A stretch of DNA of 64,000 nt. It comes from Undaria pinnatifida. Lineage: Eukaryota; Sar; Phaeophyceae; Laminariales; Alariaceae. Numbering within the stretch: position 1 is the stretch's first letter; each line of letters begins with the position of its first letter. This document shows positions 1 to 10,819 of the stretch, piece by piece. The notes below the pieces were generated by a model that ran no database searches, was not told the origin of the DNA, and was given only the letters and a program-made list of their open reading frames with translations. A program made the translations under genes and the position numbers. The DNA lies in assembly GCA_012845835.1 (NCBI GenBank), contig JABAKD010000001.1, positions 13,919,684 through 13,983,683 of the forward strand, in the 5' to 3' direction.

Positions 1-894
1 TTTTGTACTTGCTTTTGTTTTATGGGCACTTTATATGTCGAATTTTGTGTGGGAACGGCTATCTTGCTCGTTTTTTACTCTTTCTCGATTCTGTGTCGAG
101 TATTGAAGATCTTTTACGTAATTTTTTTTCGTCTTTTTCAAAAACAAACCTCGATTTTAGTGTAAACAATATCATGAAATTAGCGCGGGGGTAATCATGT
201 TGAAGCAATCATGTTGAAGCAATCGTGTTGAAGCAGTGCTCGAGCTTTGTCTTGATAGTGTTGCGGCGGTCCCGAGGTTCATGAAGAAGGCAAAGAAAGC
301 AAGGAACGCAAAGAAAGCCGCTAGGAAGCTTCTCCGAGAGGAGGGTTTAGGCAGGCGTGTTCCGAGGGGGAGCGCTGAGAGCGAAGCAGATCCTTATAAT
401 CAAGTGGTTCCAAGAAAACTTTCTTGCCAAGATAGAGCTTGTGCGACTTTTTCTTTTTCCTCGGGCAACCTTCCACTCCAGAGTGACTGGAGCCTGTCCT
501 GTGACCAGGGACTTGATCGTGCGAGTTTATGTGAGAACAACAACTCCTGTCGTAGCTCGCGTCAGCTATCAATACCACCCCACCAAATCAGCGCTTACTG
601 AGTGTTTTCTTCCTCAGGGCGCATGCTACGAATAGGGGTACGGTGGGGCACCCGAATTACAAGCTCCTCGCAACAGGCCAGCTTACCGCCGCTGTTATCA
701 TATACCTGTTGGATTTTAGTGTAGATATCACAAGACTGACAAACCGATTTGACTGCACTGAAGTCTGTTGTCTCTTATTTCGATTTTTTTTGGACGCTTA
801 AATCAGGTACCCTATTGACGTGGCACATTTTGGCGGAAACGTTTCGAACTTCAGGGGAAGATTAGATACTACTGTAGTTCACGATCTGTGTCTC
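1..894. other. No gene recognised; contains one coding-like dispersed repeat
   Basis: AT-rich start of the window without a convincing gene. On the minus strand, 475-560 encodes a phrase ending TGQAPVTLE that recurs almost unchanged at 62840-62925, here interrupted by a TAA stop. The rest shows no recognisable domain. Confidence 0.5.
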
Positions 895-1190
895 AGAGAA
901 GACAGGTCCCTGGTTTGTATTATATGTATAGCCTATGCTGGTTTGTATGATCTGTGTGGCCTATAGATCATGTTTGGGGGTGAGAACCGTATGCTATGCA
1001 TGATCTAGCACATACTTTCTGGTTTAGATCTGTATTGCACAGATCCTATACAACATACCCTAACGACAGGTATGTAATCTAGATCACCTAGATTATCTAG
1101 ATGAGCTAGACGGTCTAGATGATCTTGATGATCTATGATCTAGATGATCTAGATCTTTATCTGCCCGACGTATGAAGGTTTTCTGACTGA
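895..1190. repeat. GATC/CTAG-rich dispersed repeat, copy 1
   Basis: Related to 21850-22100 and 31500-31760: shared landmarks are a gatctg-rich lead, a stretch containing cagatcctatacaacat, then runs of gatctagat and a closing tctgcccgacgt. The core words are self-complementary, so both strands read alike. Confidence 0.6.
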
Positions 1191-1982
1191 TTCGGCTGCT
1201 GAACTGAGGAAGCACGCAATGCCGTCATATGGAGCACTGGCTGCGATTTTTTTTTGTGTGTCGAAAGATAGCTAATCGTCTTGCGACATATTTGCCGAAA
1301 TATTTGCTCTTCCCTCCTCCCCCGGAACCATTCCCCCCTCCTCTTCCGACAAACCACTTGCCTGGCTGCGTGCACGTGAACTCAGGTGGCGCCATTTATC
1401 GCCTCGTGTCCTCGTGTGCTAGCGTCCGACTTAGACTCTCATCTGTGGCCTAGAAAGAGGTGAGTTGGGAGAGTGTCAGCAGCGTCCGTCGAAGGTTATA
1501 CCTGCTGCACCTAGCCCTTTTGGCACCTGCAGCAGCGGAGTTATTCTTGCGCTCGCACGTGAGAGACAGTCGCACCGGGCAAGAGCCACACAGCAAGGAC
1601 CATACAAACGCCCTCTCCTGCCCGTTGTGCAACATCATCAATCCGTTTTTTTTTAAATTCTCTTTCAGCTGTCTGCTACGCTGCAGTATCAGCAACATGA
1701 CTCTTCTGTGACAGCCACGGGCGGTGCTTCTGTGTGTCTTATGTATTTTTTCTTCTGTACGTGGAGTGTGTGCTGTCATAGGCACTCAAGACGAGCAAGA
1801 CGAGCGGTGTTTTTTTTTCCGGGAAAATCAACCGCTCAGCCTCGCAGCCACAACAAAACAGTATACCTCGTACAGCAGCAGAGCAGCAGCGATACAATGG
1901 CAGCCGTGCTCAAAGTTCTGGCCTGTGAGCCAGCGTTTTTGCGTTGTTGTTTTTTGCTCATGCCATTTAGTATGTTTGCACT
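1191..1982. other. No gene recognised
   Basis: Open frames on both strands overlap and are short. None shows a domain, a biased composition or a credible splice pair. Nothing else stands out. Confidence 0.4.
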
Positions 1983-2120
1983 ATGAATTTCTCTTTCTCC
2001 CTCCTTGGACGTAGCTCAGACCCAACGACACTTAAGCAGGCTCTCCCCCCCTCCCCACTACGGTACATGCCTTCGTTTTTACCGCAAGAGGGCTTCAGCC
2101 CTTCTTCCATATTCGATGGG
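1983..2120 (+). repeat. Dispersed repeat D, copy 1
   Basis: Shares cagacc..aagcaggctct, a C-rich block ending cccactacggta, and cgtttttaccgc with 4570-4662, 50935-51085 and 60905-61040. It has no coding character. It is probably a small mobile-element fragment; no terminal inverted repeat was seen. Confidence 0.55.
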
Positions 2121-2893
2121 CATCGAACTGCGCGCGAGTTGTCACGGTGTAAGCATGTGTGGCTGGTGCATAGCGGCAGGAGGTCGAACCGCGACAACAT
2201 TAACACGTCCAATACAACATATAAACACACATCGTCGGACCTCATACCAGGTATAGAACGCATACATCGGCAGCAAAAGAGTACTGCTGCTCATACCTGT
2301 ACGCACCATTGGAACGTGTGTGTTCCCGTTTTTGGACTTGCATGCCTCCGGCATATAAAGTGGAAACTCCATCCCGAAGAGGAACCTTGTACACTGTAAT
2401 AACGTACACTGTAAAACATATTGTATGATGCCTAGCCAACTAATGACTAGTCGATGACTTGCTAGTTGTATACTATCAGTTGAAAGTTCCCCTCCGGGAA
2501 GTGCCAAGGGGAGTGGCGCAAGAACGAAATCAAAGTATCCACCATCTGACTGCCTGGGCAAATAAGATGAACGTGGTGGTACTAATAGTATTGTAAGACA
2601 ACTCGCAGCCTTGGCGATTGCAAGGTAAAGCTGGTCTGTCTGTCTTGTCTGTTCGCCTGTATGTCTGTCTGTCTGTCACACTGGCTGGCTGGCTACGTAC
2701 AGTAGCCGTTTCTGGGTGGACAGCATGCTTATCTGCGTGTCCTCCACTCGTTTCCACTGCAATTGTGCTGTTTCTAAATGGGATTTCACTTACGTTAAGT
2801 TGCACAGAACGTACTCTAGTATGGACGAGTATTTCAGTGCAAGTCTGGTGTTGCATGATTTGTACTGCTCGGTTGTTCCTTTCATCTTTGTGA
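2121..2893. other. No gene recognised
   Basis: Holds a short ctgt microsatellite near 2636-2690. No supported exon was found, although 5' exons of the mTERF gene could lie here or beyond the window. Confidence 0.4.
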
Positions 2894-3285
2894 CACCCTC
2901 CCCTCCCCTGCCTTACCCCGCCCTATCCTATCTTATTCCCGCTACCCTACCCTACCCTACCCTACTCTACCTTCCCCTCCCCTCCCCTCCCATCCCCTGC
3001 CCTCCCCCACCTTACTCTACCTTACCCTACCCTACCCTACCCTACCCTGCCCTACCCTGCCCTACCCTACCCTACCCTACCCTACCCCACCTTACCCTAC
3101 CCTCGATACCCTAACCTAGCCCACCTACCCTACCCTACCCTACCTACCCTACCCTACCCTACCCTACCCTACCCTACCCTACCCCACCCCTCCCATCCCA
3201 CCCCCTACCCTACGCTAGCCTACCCTACCCTACCCTACCCACCCTACCCTACCCTACCCTACCCCGCCTCACTCTACCCATGCCC
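2894..3285. repeat. (CCCTA)n microsatellite
   Basis: About 390 bp dominated by the 5-mer ccctac with C-rich interruptions. It resembles a telomere repeat but has a 5-base unit rather than CCCTAA or CCCTAAA. It lies directly upstream of an mTERF exon, so it is interpreted as an intronic or interstitial array. Confidence 0.9.
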
Positions 3286-3410
3286 AGTAACTATTACCGG
3301 TACCCAATAGCAACAACATAAATGTTTTATGTATGTAAACCTCACCTAACCCTATCCCAGCCGTACTCTACTCTACACTCCCCTGCTCTGCCGTACTTTA
3401 TGGCGATATA

Positions 3411-3581
3411 TAGATGGCTCACCGATGTTCTTCAGCTCGAACGGAAGGAAGTCAAGCGGTTATTGACCCTCGTCCCCGACGTGCTGCACGCTTCCATGAA
3501 GGAAACCCTAAGGCCTGCCTGTGATTGGCTTATGGGTGCGGCGGGATGCGACATGCCGGGCGTCGGCCAGATCTTGACCAG
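3411..3581 (+). CDS. mTERF-family protein, internal exon
   Basis: This exon encodes helical mTERF-type repeat sequence. The phrases WLTDVLQLERKEVKRLL and DWLMGAAGCDMPGVGQILTR fit the family pattern of a short helix pair, then a 'L..ril.R.P..L' turn. mTERF proteins bind organellar DNA or RNA and act in transcription termination, splicing or translation in mitochondria and plastids. The donor is CAG|GTGAAG at 3582 and leaves two bases (AG) of an Arg codon. The next exon supplies the third base, giving 'ILTR-SPELVLMDP', a typical mTERF junction. The 5' edge is uncertain: atatatag|A is used here, but the frame stays open to 3322. N-terminal exons and any transit peptide are not identified. Confidence 0.7.
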
Positions 3582-3766
3582 GTGAAGGGATTGCGCATGG
3601 ATCGAGTTCGATAGTTGCAGAGCAACAACAAAATAACCGCAATAGCAGCAGCAGCAGCAGCAGCCCGCTCCGCCCCGGCTACGCTAAGTATGCTGTGCTC
3701 CCCTTTGTTTTGCTGTCCTCCGGTTTGTTTTGCTGTCCTTGTTGTTGTTGCTGCTGCTGCTGCTGC

Positions 3767-3821
<55 letters not shown>

Positions 3822-4041
3822 GATATTGTTGGTGTCGTTGCTGTGGAACGTGCGAAGCTGTTGTTGTTGGTTGTTGCTACGGGCATTGTAGTCGTTGCTG
3901 TCGCTGCTGTTGTTGCTGTTGTTATCTCTTTAAACCTCCACCTACTCTATGGTGCTACGGACTACAATCGTGCATAATGTGATGATCACCCCCACCCTCC
4001 GCCCATCCTCCTTCTCCCCTTCGTCCTCCTCACGACACCAG
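3582..4041 (+). other. mTERF intron with (GTT)n array
   Basis: Intron between two phase-matched mTERF exons. It contains a short CAG run (3644-3664) and a (GTT/GCT)n tract at about 3740-3823. The long poly-Val and poly-Thr frames here are translations of the microsatellite, not protein. Confidence 0.65.
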
Positions 4042-4237
4042 ATCACCCGAGCTAGTTTTAATGGACCCCGGCGTAATGGAGCAATGCTTCCACCGAATGT
4101 CCACGGATCTATGCGAGGGAGACAGGGCGAAAGCCTCCGCGCTGTTGGCAGGGAAACCCTTTCTCTTGCCTCAAAGCGACCGGCTAGCCCCCTTAGTGAA
4201 GCTCATGACGGATGATCTCCAAGCCACCTCATCCCAG
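4042..4237 (+). CDS. mTERF-family protein, internal exon
   Basis: Starts after ccag at 4038-4041 and ends at CCCAG|GTGGGT. It continues the mTERF repeats: SPELVLMDPGVMEQCFHR is a clear family-type motif, followed by a helix-rich stretch ending TDDLQATSSQ. The first base completes the Arg codon from the previous exon, and the exon ends in phase 0, the phase required by the exon at 5750. Open frames between 4279 and 4430 were not used because no phase-compatible splice pair was found. Confidence 0.7.
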
Positions 4238-4569
4238 GTGGGTGATAATTCAGCGTGTACGTGGTAGCACGCAGGATGGCGCGGGTAAAAGCATTCCCCG
4301 CTCGTCGTTGGTGGTGAAGTTCAGTGTTGAACGCCGGTCCAGACTTATCCGACTTAGCCCTTTGGGAGGGCCTAGGTCGGCAGGGAGTGTCGCGCGGAGC
4401 TCTCATCCACGTAAAAAATAATGCATTTATGAAAAATCGTCAGTTTCTGTTTTTGCGCAGCCCATCTATTATCCTAGCACCGTTTTGTTTTGTTTTTCTC
4501 CCTTCTCCCTCCTTAGACGTGTGACAGTTTGTTTGCTTGCTCATCCCATCATCCTGGTAGCTTTTCCTT

Positions 4570-4662
4570 TTTTGTTTCTCTTTCTCCCTCCCTGTAGACG
4601 CAGCTCAGACCGTCACGAGGCAGGCTCTTCTCCCCCCTCCCCACCACGGTGCGGCCCGATGG
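4570..4662 (+). repeat. Dispersed repeat D, copy 2
   Basis: Shares gcagctcagacc, aggcaggctctt and the C-rich block ccccaccacggt with the copy at 1983. It lies inside the mTERF intron. Confidence 0.5.
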
Positions 4663-4834
4663 ACAAGCCCATGGCTTAGGTTTGTAAGGGGTACTGTGTG
4701 ATACTGTGTAAGAGATACGCACTACGATGGAGGTCGTAGAACTGTTCTGGCCAGCACATTTCCTGACTGGCTGGGCTTATCAACTGAGAAACTGCGCAAT
4801 TACTTGGATATTATATATCCCGTTTGTTAAGAGT

Positions 4835-5155
4835 TGTGAGTCGGCGGGGTTTCACGGCTAATAACTAATCGCTAGGTGCCGTTAGCCAACTAACTGACTT
4901 TTTGGTCGTCAAGTTGGCTGGCGAAGGCAGCTGATGGCCAGTCGACTTGGCGACTTGAGTTGAGCGACCGAAGCGAGACAAATCAGCCCCCCCGGCCCGC
5001 CGCACTCACGAAATATAGAAAATGCGTGCTGCATTAAGTAGTCCTTCCTATAAGCATGGAAACCCAATAAGTCGGATAGTTGGCACCTCCGGGAAACTAC
5101 TAACTATTAGTCCGACTAACAGTTAGTCGGTAACTTACGTCGTGCCGACTCACAT
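4835..5155. mobile_element. MITE-like element H, copy 1
   Basis: Begins tgtgagtcggc and ends gtgccgactcaca, an imperfect terminal inverted repeat. The inside is full of gtcggctaac-type words. A second copy of similar length (~320 bp) lies at 30695-31012, sharing aagtcggctggcgaa, gcatggaaacc and ataagtcggatagt. It is non-coding and inserted in an mTERF intron. Confidence 0.6.
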
Positions 5156-5217
5156 TTCTTACCGTTTGTGGTTTACGACATTTTTTGTGCGCCTAGTGCG
5201 TTGGAATTTCCGTCGGG

Positions 5218-5405
5218 TTGTGAGTCATCCCACGATAGGGCTCAACGTCAGCATCACCCGAAACATGACTTCGAAGGCGTTCGTTCGCGCAACCCGACCA
5301 ACCGTTCTATGCGCCAGTGCTAAAAACAACCATGGTACTCGTACAGTTATCGTATTATTAATACTGGCGGATAGTGCCACACTTCAGGAGCTCAACCGGT
5401 TACAG
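5218..5405. mobile_element. MITE-like element G, copy 1
   Basis: Related to 16400-16575 and, inverted, to 50297-50500. All share acccg(a)aacatgactt, aaggcgtt, cgcgcaa.ccgacca and an end gaggagctcaaccgg. The ends carry gagctcct-type words in opposite orientation. It is about 190 bp and non-coding. Confidence 0.6.
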
Positions 5406-5595
5406 GGTCAGCATGCTGAGGCCCAAGTATCCTAACCCCTGCCGCGAGATGACTGCTGCTCTGTGCCGGCGAGACAGAAGCGATTGCTCGCGATTGATCT
5501 CGCCTGTCGCAACTCCCAGTTTCTTTGAACGGCGTCGCGTGCTGTACTGGTGCTCTCCTGATGCTCTCCTGGTGTTATGCAGCTGTTCTGCTGCT

Positions 5596-5603
5596 ACCGC
5601 TGC

Positions 5604-5646
<43 letters not shown>
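5596..5646. repeat. (CTG)n microsatellite
   Basis: About 17 near-perfect ctg units upstream of the mTERF terminal exon, within the intron and close to its 3' splice site. Confidence 0.9.
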
Positions 5647-5749
5647 AAATGTTGATATTCTGTTGCTATTCCGCTGCTCATTCTGCTGCTGCTCTCTGCT
5701 CTGCTGGTGCTAATTCGCCGACTTGTCATTCTCCTGCCGCTCTATTCAG

Positions 5750-6001
5750 GCGAGGGAAGCGATCGCTAACGATCCATTCTTCCTGGAGTACCAGCTGGAA
5801 AAGGTTGTCTACCCGCGACTGGAGGCGGTCAGAGAAGCTGGAATAGGGAACGTTGTTAACGGCTCGCCCCTCTCGCTCAGCGGGAAGATGAAAGTTCTCG
5901 GAAGTTACTCCGAGGCGCGCTTCGCCAAATGGTTGAAACGGGAATCGCAATCGGTAGTGTTAGAGACCGTTGGGGAGGGCGGGGATCGTAGAAACTGGTG
6001 A
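5750..6001 (+). CDS. mTERF-family protein, terminal exon
   Basis: Follows the acceptor ctctattcag in phase 0, matching the exon that ends at 4237. It encodes AREAIANDPFFLEYQLEKVV then YPRLEAVREAGI, close to the C-terminal mTERF pattern 'P..l.yslekri.PR...l...Gl', followed by a Ser/Leu linker and FAKWLKRE. Translation ends at TGA 5999-6001. Joined with the two upstream exons this gives about 206 residues, the C-terminal part of an mTERF protein. Its last ~90 bp reappear in decayed form twice downstream. Confidence 0.75.
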   Translation, partial: AREAIANDPFFLEYQLEKVVYPRLEAVREAGIGNVVNGSPLSLSGKMKVLGSYSEARFAKWLKRESQSVVLETVGEGGDRRNW

Positions 6002-6101
6002 TTGCTTGGTTTACAGTGGAGGGTCTACGACTAACAGGAGTCGTCTACCGAATGACGTGAGACGGCAGTTAGCCGAATAAAGTGAGGCATTAACCCGATT
6101 A

Positions 6102-6475
6102 AGAAAGGCGCCATATGGTTGAACAGGGAAAATCCCAATTCGGCGGTTTCAGATAACGTTGTGAATATCATTGGGGGGGGCGTTGGGAACACCGTTTGGC
6201 GAGAGCGGCGATCGTCGAAGCTGGTGATCTGTTTTTTTGTCAATAGTCGGGCGTTTGCTGCGTGGAACGAGGAATGGCCGACCAAAATACGCCGTTTGCC
6301 GAGGCGGGAAGAGGAATATTCCGGGAAGTGTGTCCGCGGGGTGGTTCGTGAAATGGTTGAAAGGGGAAACCGTTGGGGAGACCCTTCGGGGACGGCGGCG
6401 AACCCAGAGGTTAGTGATTGTTTTGTCAATAATGCAGCGTGTGCCGAACGGAGGGAAAGATTGCCGACTTAATTG
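6102..6475 (+). pseudogene. Two decayed copies of the mTERF gene 3' end
   Basis: The exon end reads ccaaatggttgaaacggga, then gaccgttggggagg, then gaaactggtgatt. Versions of the same string recur at 6112-6232 (atatggttgaacagggaa, gcgttgggaacaccgttt, gaagctggtgatc) and 6340-6425 (gaaatggttgaaaggggaa, accgttggggagaccc). Both are frameshifted, so they are tandem, degenerate duplications of the terminal coding segment and early 3' UTR. Confidence 0.65.
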
Positions 6476-6519
6476 AGTCGTCTACCGAGTAACGTCGGCA
6501 CGCCCTAAATACAGGACGC

Positions 6520-6605
6520 GATCGGAATATCACACGCAGCGTGCAAATAAGAGTTTCGACGAAACCTTCAATCTCACAGTTGTGGTGTATTTTTAACTTT
6601 TAAGA
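6520..6605. repeat. Partial C-type element
   Basis: Shares gcaaataagagtttcgacgaaac and ctcacag with the C family seen complete at 7408-7562. Only one arm is present. Confidence 0.5.
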
Positions 6606-7407
6606 AATGCAGGACGACGGGACGGCAACGAACTTCCTGGCGGTAGCTGGTCGAGGCTTCGCGCGCCGTCTCAGGCTAACTCAACCCCAGACCCGCCCAT
6701 AACCCTATCAAACCCTTTGCGCGGCTCGAGGGCCTCAGGGGCAGTCGCGCGGCTCCGCAGCAGCGTGTTTTGATTTGAAGGCCGATGCTAAGATGTTCTC
6801 GATTTTCAACCTTTGTTGGGTAGAGAAAAAGTATTGAAGCCGACGAACACAACGCCAACCAACTCACGAAAACATTAGGTTAGAAAATAAAAAAATTGAT
6901 ACCATATATGAAGAAAAACATGTTTATTTTTTAAACTAGTTTTTCGATGATGTTTTTGAGGGTTGGGTTTGGGTTGATTTCGGATTGTGACGTTTGACGG
7001 TTTCAATACTATTCCTTGTATGTTTTCCTACCCAACTCCTACCCTACCAAAGGTTGGTAGTTCGCAAGACACCGTACTAATAGCCCTCCTAGGACTTCAG
7101 AGGAAGAGTTGACGAAATACATCGATGATTTCAGCATCGACGACCTAAGAAAACAAACTGAGCTGCTGGCGTAGGGGGTGGTTACTTTACTTTCCGTACA
7201 AAACCGTATCAGTGCACAGAATGGTTATGGAAAATCGTCCTGTTGATGCTGACGACATCCAGGGGGGTCACCGACCTGTATCCTTCATGATGACAAAATA
7301 TAGAACACGCGCGAACGACCTACCGTAAAAATGGTGAAGCTGTGTAATAACAACCAGGTTTAATTCACAAACACCATATCATAAATGAAACAGATATATC
7401 TAATGTA
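6606..7407. other. No gene recognised
   Basis: AT-rich sequence without supported exons. A short Ala/Arg-rich frame near 6676-6867 has no splice or start support. Confidence 0.4.
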
Positions 7408-7562
7408 CCACGCAGCTTGCAAAGTTGAGATTCAACCCTTCAACCGGTGGTACTCACAGCTGACGTTTTGCAACATATACGATATATTTTGAATATTGAA
7501 AAACGTCATCTTGTGAGTACGACCGATTGAATGATTGAAACTCAACTTTGCAAGCTGCATGG
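7408..7562. mobile_element. MITE-C, near-complete fold-back element with TA flanks
   Basis: A 155-bp element bounded by TA on both sides. It begins ccacgcagcttgcaaagttg and ends caactttgcaagctgcatgg, with inverted complementarity extending far inward (cacagctgacgtttt against aaaacgtcatcttgtg). The TA flank would fit a Tc1/mariner-type MITE. Diverged or partial copies with the gcttgcaaa..gagtttcgac arm lie near 6520, 7893, 8935, 36845, 37490, 37690, 44410, 46290, 49440 and 54370. Confidence 0.75.
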
Positions 7563-9274
7563 TACAACTATGTTTCGCTAATATACAGTAGTTGCACAAA
7601 ATTTACGCAAGGTCGTTCGCGCGTGTTATATGCTTGATCCTCATGAAATAAATAGGTCGGTGACTAATATTTTATGAAACCTGAGGACTTTTTGACCACC
7701 GAGGCGGTCATTTTCGGAGCCACTTTTCGCAATGGCTTGGGTGGTCACTCGCGCGACGAGTGATCTCCCAGTTCCTTTGCAGCCCTAAGCTCCCCTGGCG
7801 GTTTCCACCGGTATGAAACCGCCGTGGATTGATTACAGCTAGCTGCGAAGCCCGCCAAAAAATTAATGAAAGGCGGGCGGGCGATCAATTGAGTACGCAG
7901 CTTGCAAAGATAAGTATCGAGACCCTAAGTTCGTCGAACTCATAGCAGCAAGCAGCTGACGTCATTACAATATTTTGATTGAATATCTTTGAAAGTTTTT
8001 TTTCAGAGATGTAAAGGGTCACTCGGGCGAGTGGCTCGAACCCGGTTGGTTGTGGAAAAGGGGGCATGGTACTACAATACCGTACCGTAGCCTTTGTCGT
8101 GTATGACACGCGAGCATCAAGATACCAACTACTCCGGAGTATTAATTAATAGTGGCTTTTTGCGGGGCCTCAGAGGGGAAAAAATGGCAATGAAAACTGA
8201 CGAAAGGAGCATCGGCCTCTGCTGATTGGGGGGTGATAACATTGGTTGATGTCCGAAGAGGGCAACAGACAGCGCAAGGGGCCGTACAGGACGGGCCCGG
8301 CAAAATCCTACTTTGTACTGCTGCGCGCTCACGCTACTCGTAGACGCTTGGTCATGTCGCAATCGCCGTTTTTTAGTCGCTGGACGAGCAAGGGCCCCAA
8401 GCTTGGTAACGTACTGCTGCGCGCTCGCTTTGTACGGTTGATACGGCCTTACTTCTCCGTTCTTTCGGTTGCGGCTCTTACGTTCCCAACGGTTTACTAG
8501 GGGGGAGCGATTCTTGGCTGGAGTCGACGACGCGTGCTACGAGATTGATACAGTGGGTATTCCGATTTGAGGGTGTCTAAGACATGGTCAAGCGCACCTT
8601 AAGATAAGAGCATTCGGGACTTAAATAACGGTCAAATCGGCGCGTCTCGCCCGACGAAAAAACGTGTATTTCCCGCTACAGATAGTAAGAGCCAAACGTG
8701 TCGTTGAGATATTTCTTCGGCTTGTCACGGGGTGATGCTCTTGAATCGGGGTACCCACTGAAGGGCGTATTTTATTTTGCCGAACTGTTTCTGACTGCCA
8801 GGACTCCTCGTTGATACCATTTATTTGCGTTTTTACATATTTTCCGTGATGTAGGATACCTAAGCTCCGTGATTGTTCATCGCGTTGCACTTGCATTCAC
8901 GTCAACGAAGTCAACATTTTATACTTTATCAAAACAAAAAAACACTGTACAGCTGGGATATGTCGAAAACATCGTCGAAACTCATCTTTGCAAGCTGTGC
9001 GTGATGCTCCGCGTGTTACGGAGTGGGGCGTGCATGTCCTCACGAAGGGTATACAGTAGGTCGGCGACTCGCCTTACGAGTAGCACTAGCTAGTGCCATT
9101 GCGTGCGGCGCTCGGTACACGAGTTCCTTCACAGTGGAGCTTCACAAAAAAAATGGATGCTACGTCCCCGATCGCGGCAAGCGTCTGACAGGTAGTAGTT
9201 GTTTGTTGCGTGGCGAGGAAGACGCATGCTTTCGATATAGGGGCGTACCCAATTTTTTGCTGGGGTTCCTCGCG
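7563..9274. other. No gene; fragments of C-type and I-type elements
   Basis: Holds a C-type arm at 7893-7990, an I-type end at about 7995-8100 (gggtcactcgggcgagtggc, then ccgtaccgtagcc), and a C-type arm with its long tail at 8935-9095. Short open frames at 8246-8500 and 8621-8896 show no domain. Confidence 0.5.
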
Positions 9275-9372
9275 TAACGCCTTTACAATTGGAAACCCGT
9301 TTTTTTCAACAAAACACTTGGAATTAGAATAGGGAGGGGTTGTGGGGCTTTGAGGGGTTTAGGAGCTCTAAA
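9275..9372 (+). mobile_element. Element B, copy 1
   Basis: Starts taacgcctttacaattggaa and runs through cacttggaattagaataggg to gtttaggagctctaa. Other copies are at 12765-12853, 23224-23320, 23540-23628 (inverted), 30072-30150 (inverted), 30365-30450, 31310-31398 and 51962-52020. It is about 90 bp, non-coding, with no clear terminal inverted repeat. Confidence 0.65.
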
Positions 9373-10207
9373 CACCACCTCCCACCTAAAAAAATGGGGA
9401 AAAGAAGGGAAAGTGCAACACGATGAAAAATCCCATGACCTACTACAGCGGTAGGTACTGTTAAGATACGGCCTCGAAAGGCCTGTAGGTATCCGAATTT
9501 GAGATCATTTGGATGGGTTTCGTATGATAAGGTTGGCGGTTTATATTCGGGGAAGTTAGGAATTAGATCGGAGGCACGCGCCTCCGATCTCGGAAGCTAT
9601 CCCGGGCTCTGGTGGAAACGAATAAAGCTACATCTCTACGAAGGAACGAAAGTGAGTACTCCGAGGACCTACCCAATTGGCAGACCTGCAGGGGGCACTC
9701 TAAAACGAGGAATGACGCAAAATATATACAATGTATTCCAGCGATATTGGGGTTTTTAAGGTGTCCCGAAAATTCAGAACATATTGTTGCAAAAAAAGTG
9801 GTGCATCTATCTTAGCAGGCGCCAGAGGCCAACCCACCGACTTTTTTAGTACTTCTCGATGAAATAAGAAAAAAACGAAAGACCCCAACCGCACCAGTCC
9901 CGACCGACGCAGAAACGCAGCACCCCGAAAAATTACCGCAGGGACCTACCACGAACCTCTTTTTTTACCTAGCCAAATAAATTAGTAACTAGTTGGCGAA
10001 GTATTGTCAACCAACCCACAGCCCTACGGCACCAACAATGAAAACGTGCCTGGGCCAGCCAGCTACTCGGTTTCTGAAAATGTTTGGGCTCACAACTGAC
10101 GCTTGGCACCGGCGCTCAAATTACAAACTGCTGCTTTTTTGGGACGTAGTCCCTGAATTGGGGAGCTCTCTTGGCCGGGAAATGGTTCGCCCCCGAAATG
10201 CCACAGA
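9373..10207. other. No gene recognised
   Basis: Open frames at 9499-9759 and 9993-10229 lack domains and splice support. Confidence 0.4.
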
Positions 10208-10341
10208 TATCGTAGCATGGCTACCGTAGCATGGCTATCGTAGCATGGCTACCGTAGCATGGTTACCGTAGCATGGCTATCGTAGCATGTCTACCGTAGC
10301 ATGTCTACCGTAGCATGGCTACCGTAGCATGGCTACGGTAG
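10208..10341. repeat. 14-bp tandem repeat
   Basis: About nine consecutive units of accgtagcatggct with few substitutions (atcg for accg, tgtct for tggct). It is a young minisatellite. Confidence 0.9.
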
Positions 10342-10374
10342 GGGGGGTTAGCCTCATTGTCACTATCGAGTTGA

Positions 10375-10402
10375 GGCCACGTGGGGAAAGTCCCACGTGG
10401 CC
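10375..10402. repeat. Perfect hairpin with paired CACGTG motifs
   Basis: ggccacgtggg and its exact complement flank a 5-6 base loop (gaaag). Each arm contains CACGTG, the E-box/G-box core bound by bHLH and bZIP factors in many eukaryotes. It could equally be a remnant of an inverted-repeat element. Confidence 0.6.
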
Positions 10403-10819
10403 ACGGTCCTCACTCCAAAAACGGACATTACAACATCTTGTCTGGCGCAGAGCAACCAAACAAGCTCCATGGCGATGAAAATCGCCAAGAGACCGAAAAT
10501 CAAAACACGTTTGGTAGCCAGTCCCGCGAGTGGCTCTCAAAAGAGCTAAAAAACGAGGCCCTACGGTGGGTACCCCGATTCAAGAGCGCCCCGTGACAAG
10601 CCGAAACACGCGCTCTTAACGATAAAGCGCTCTTATCTGTAGTAGGCAATATATATAGCTTTGGTGTGGCGGGACATGTCGAGTTGACCGCTCTTAACTC
10701 CCGAATGCGCTTGACCCGAGCGCTCTTAAATCGGGATACCCACCGTAACATCGATCCCCATACCATACCCTTGGTGAAGTACTGCAGGACGGAGAGAGCT
10801 CCGGGGGCCAATCTCTTCT

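Larger units (their letters stand above)
4238..5749 (+). other. Large mTERF intron built of repeats
   Basis: About 1.5 kb between phase-0 exons. It contains a D-type repeat (4570-4662), an H-type inverted-repeat element (4835-5155), a G-type element (5218-5405) and a CTG tract (5596-5646). The 3' splice site follows a good pyrimidine tract, ctctattcag. Without the repeats little sequence remains, so the intron seems to have grown by insertion. Confidence 0.6.

Noticed and set aside
2885-3290. Telomere or chromosome end
   Set aside because: Unit is CCCTA, not a known telomere unit, and genic sequence continues on both sides.
3615-3977. Poly-Val frame on plus and poly-Thr frame on minus
   Set aside because: Both are translations of a (GTT/GCT)n tract in an mTERF intron; no splice or homology support.
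4324-4410. Possible extra mTERF exon (PDLSDLALWEGLGRQG)
   Set aside because: No splice pair keeps frame with the flanking exons, which already join in phase 0.
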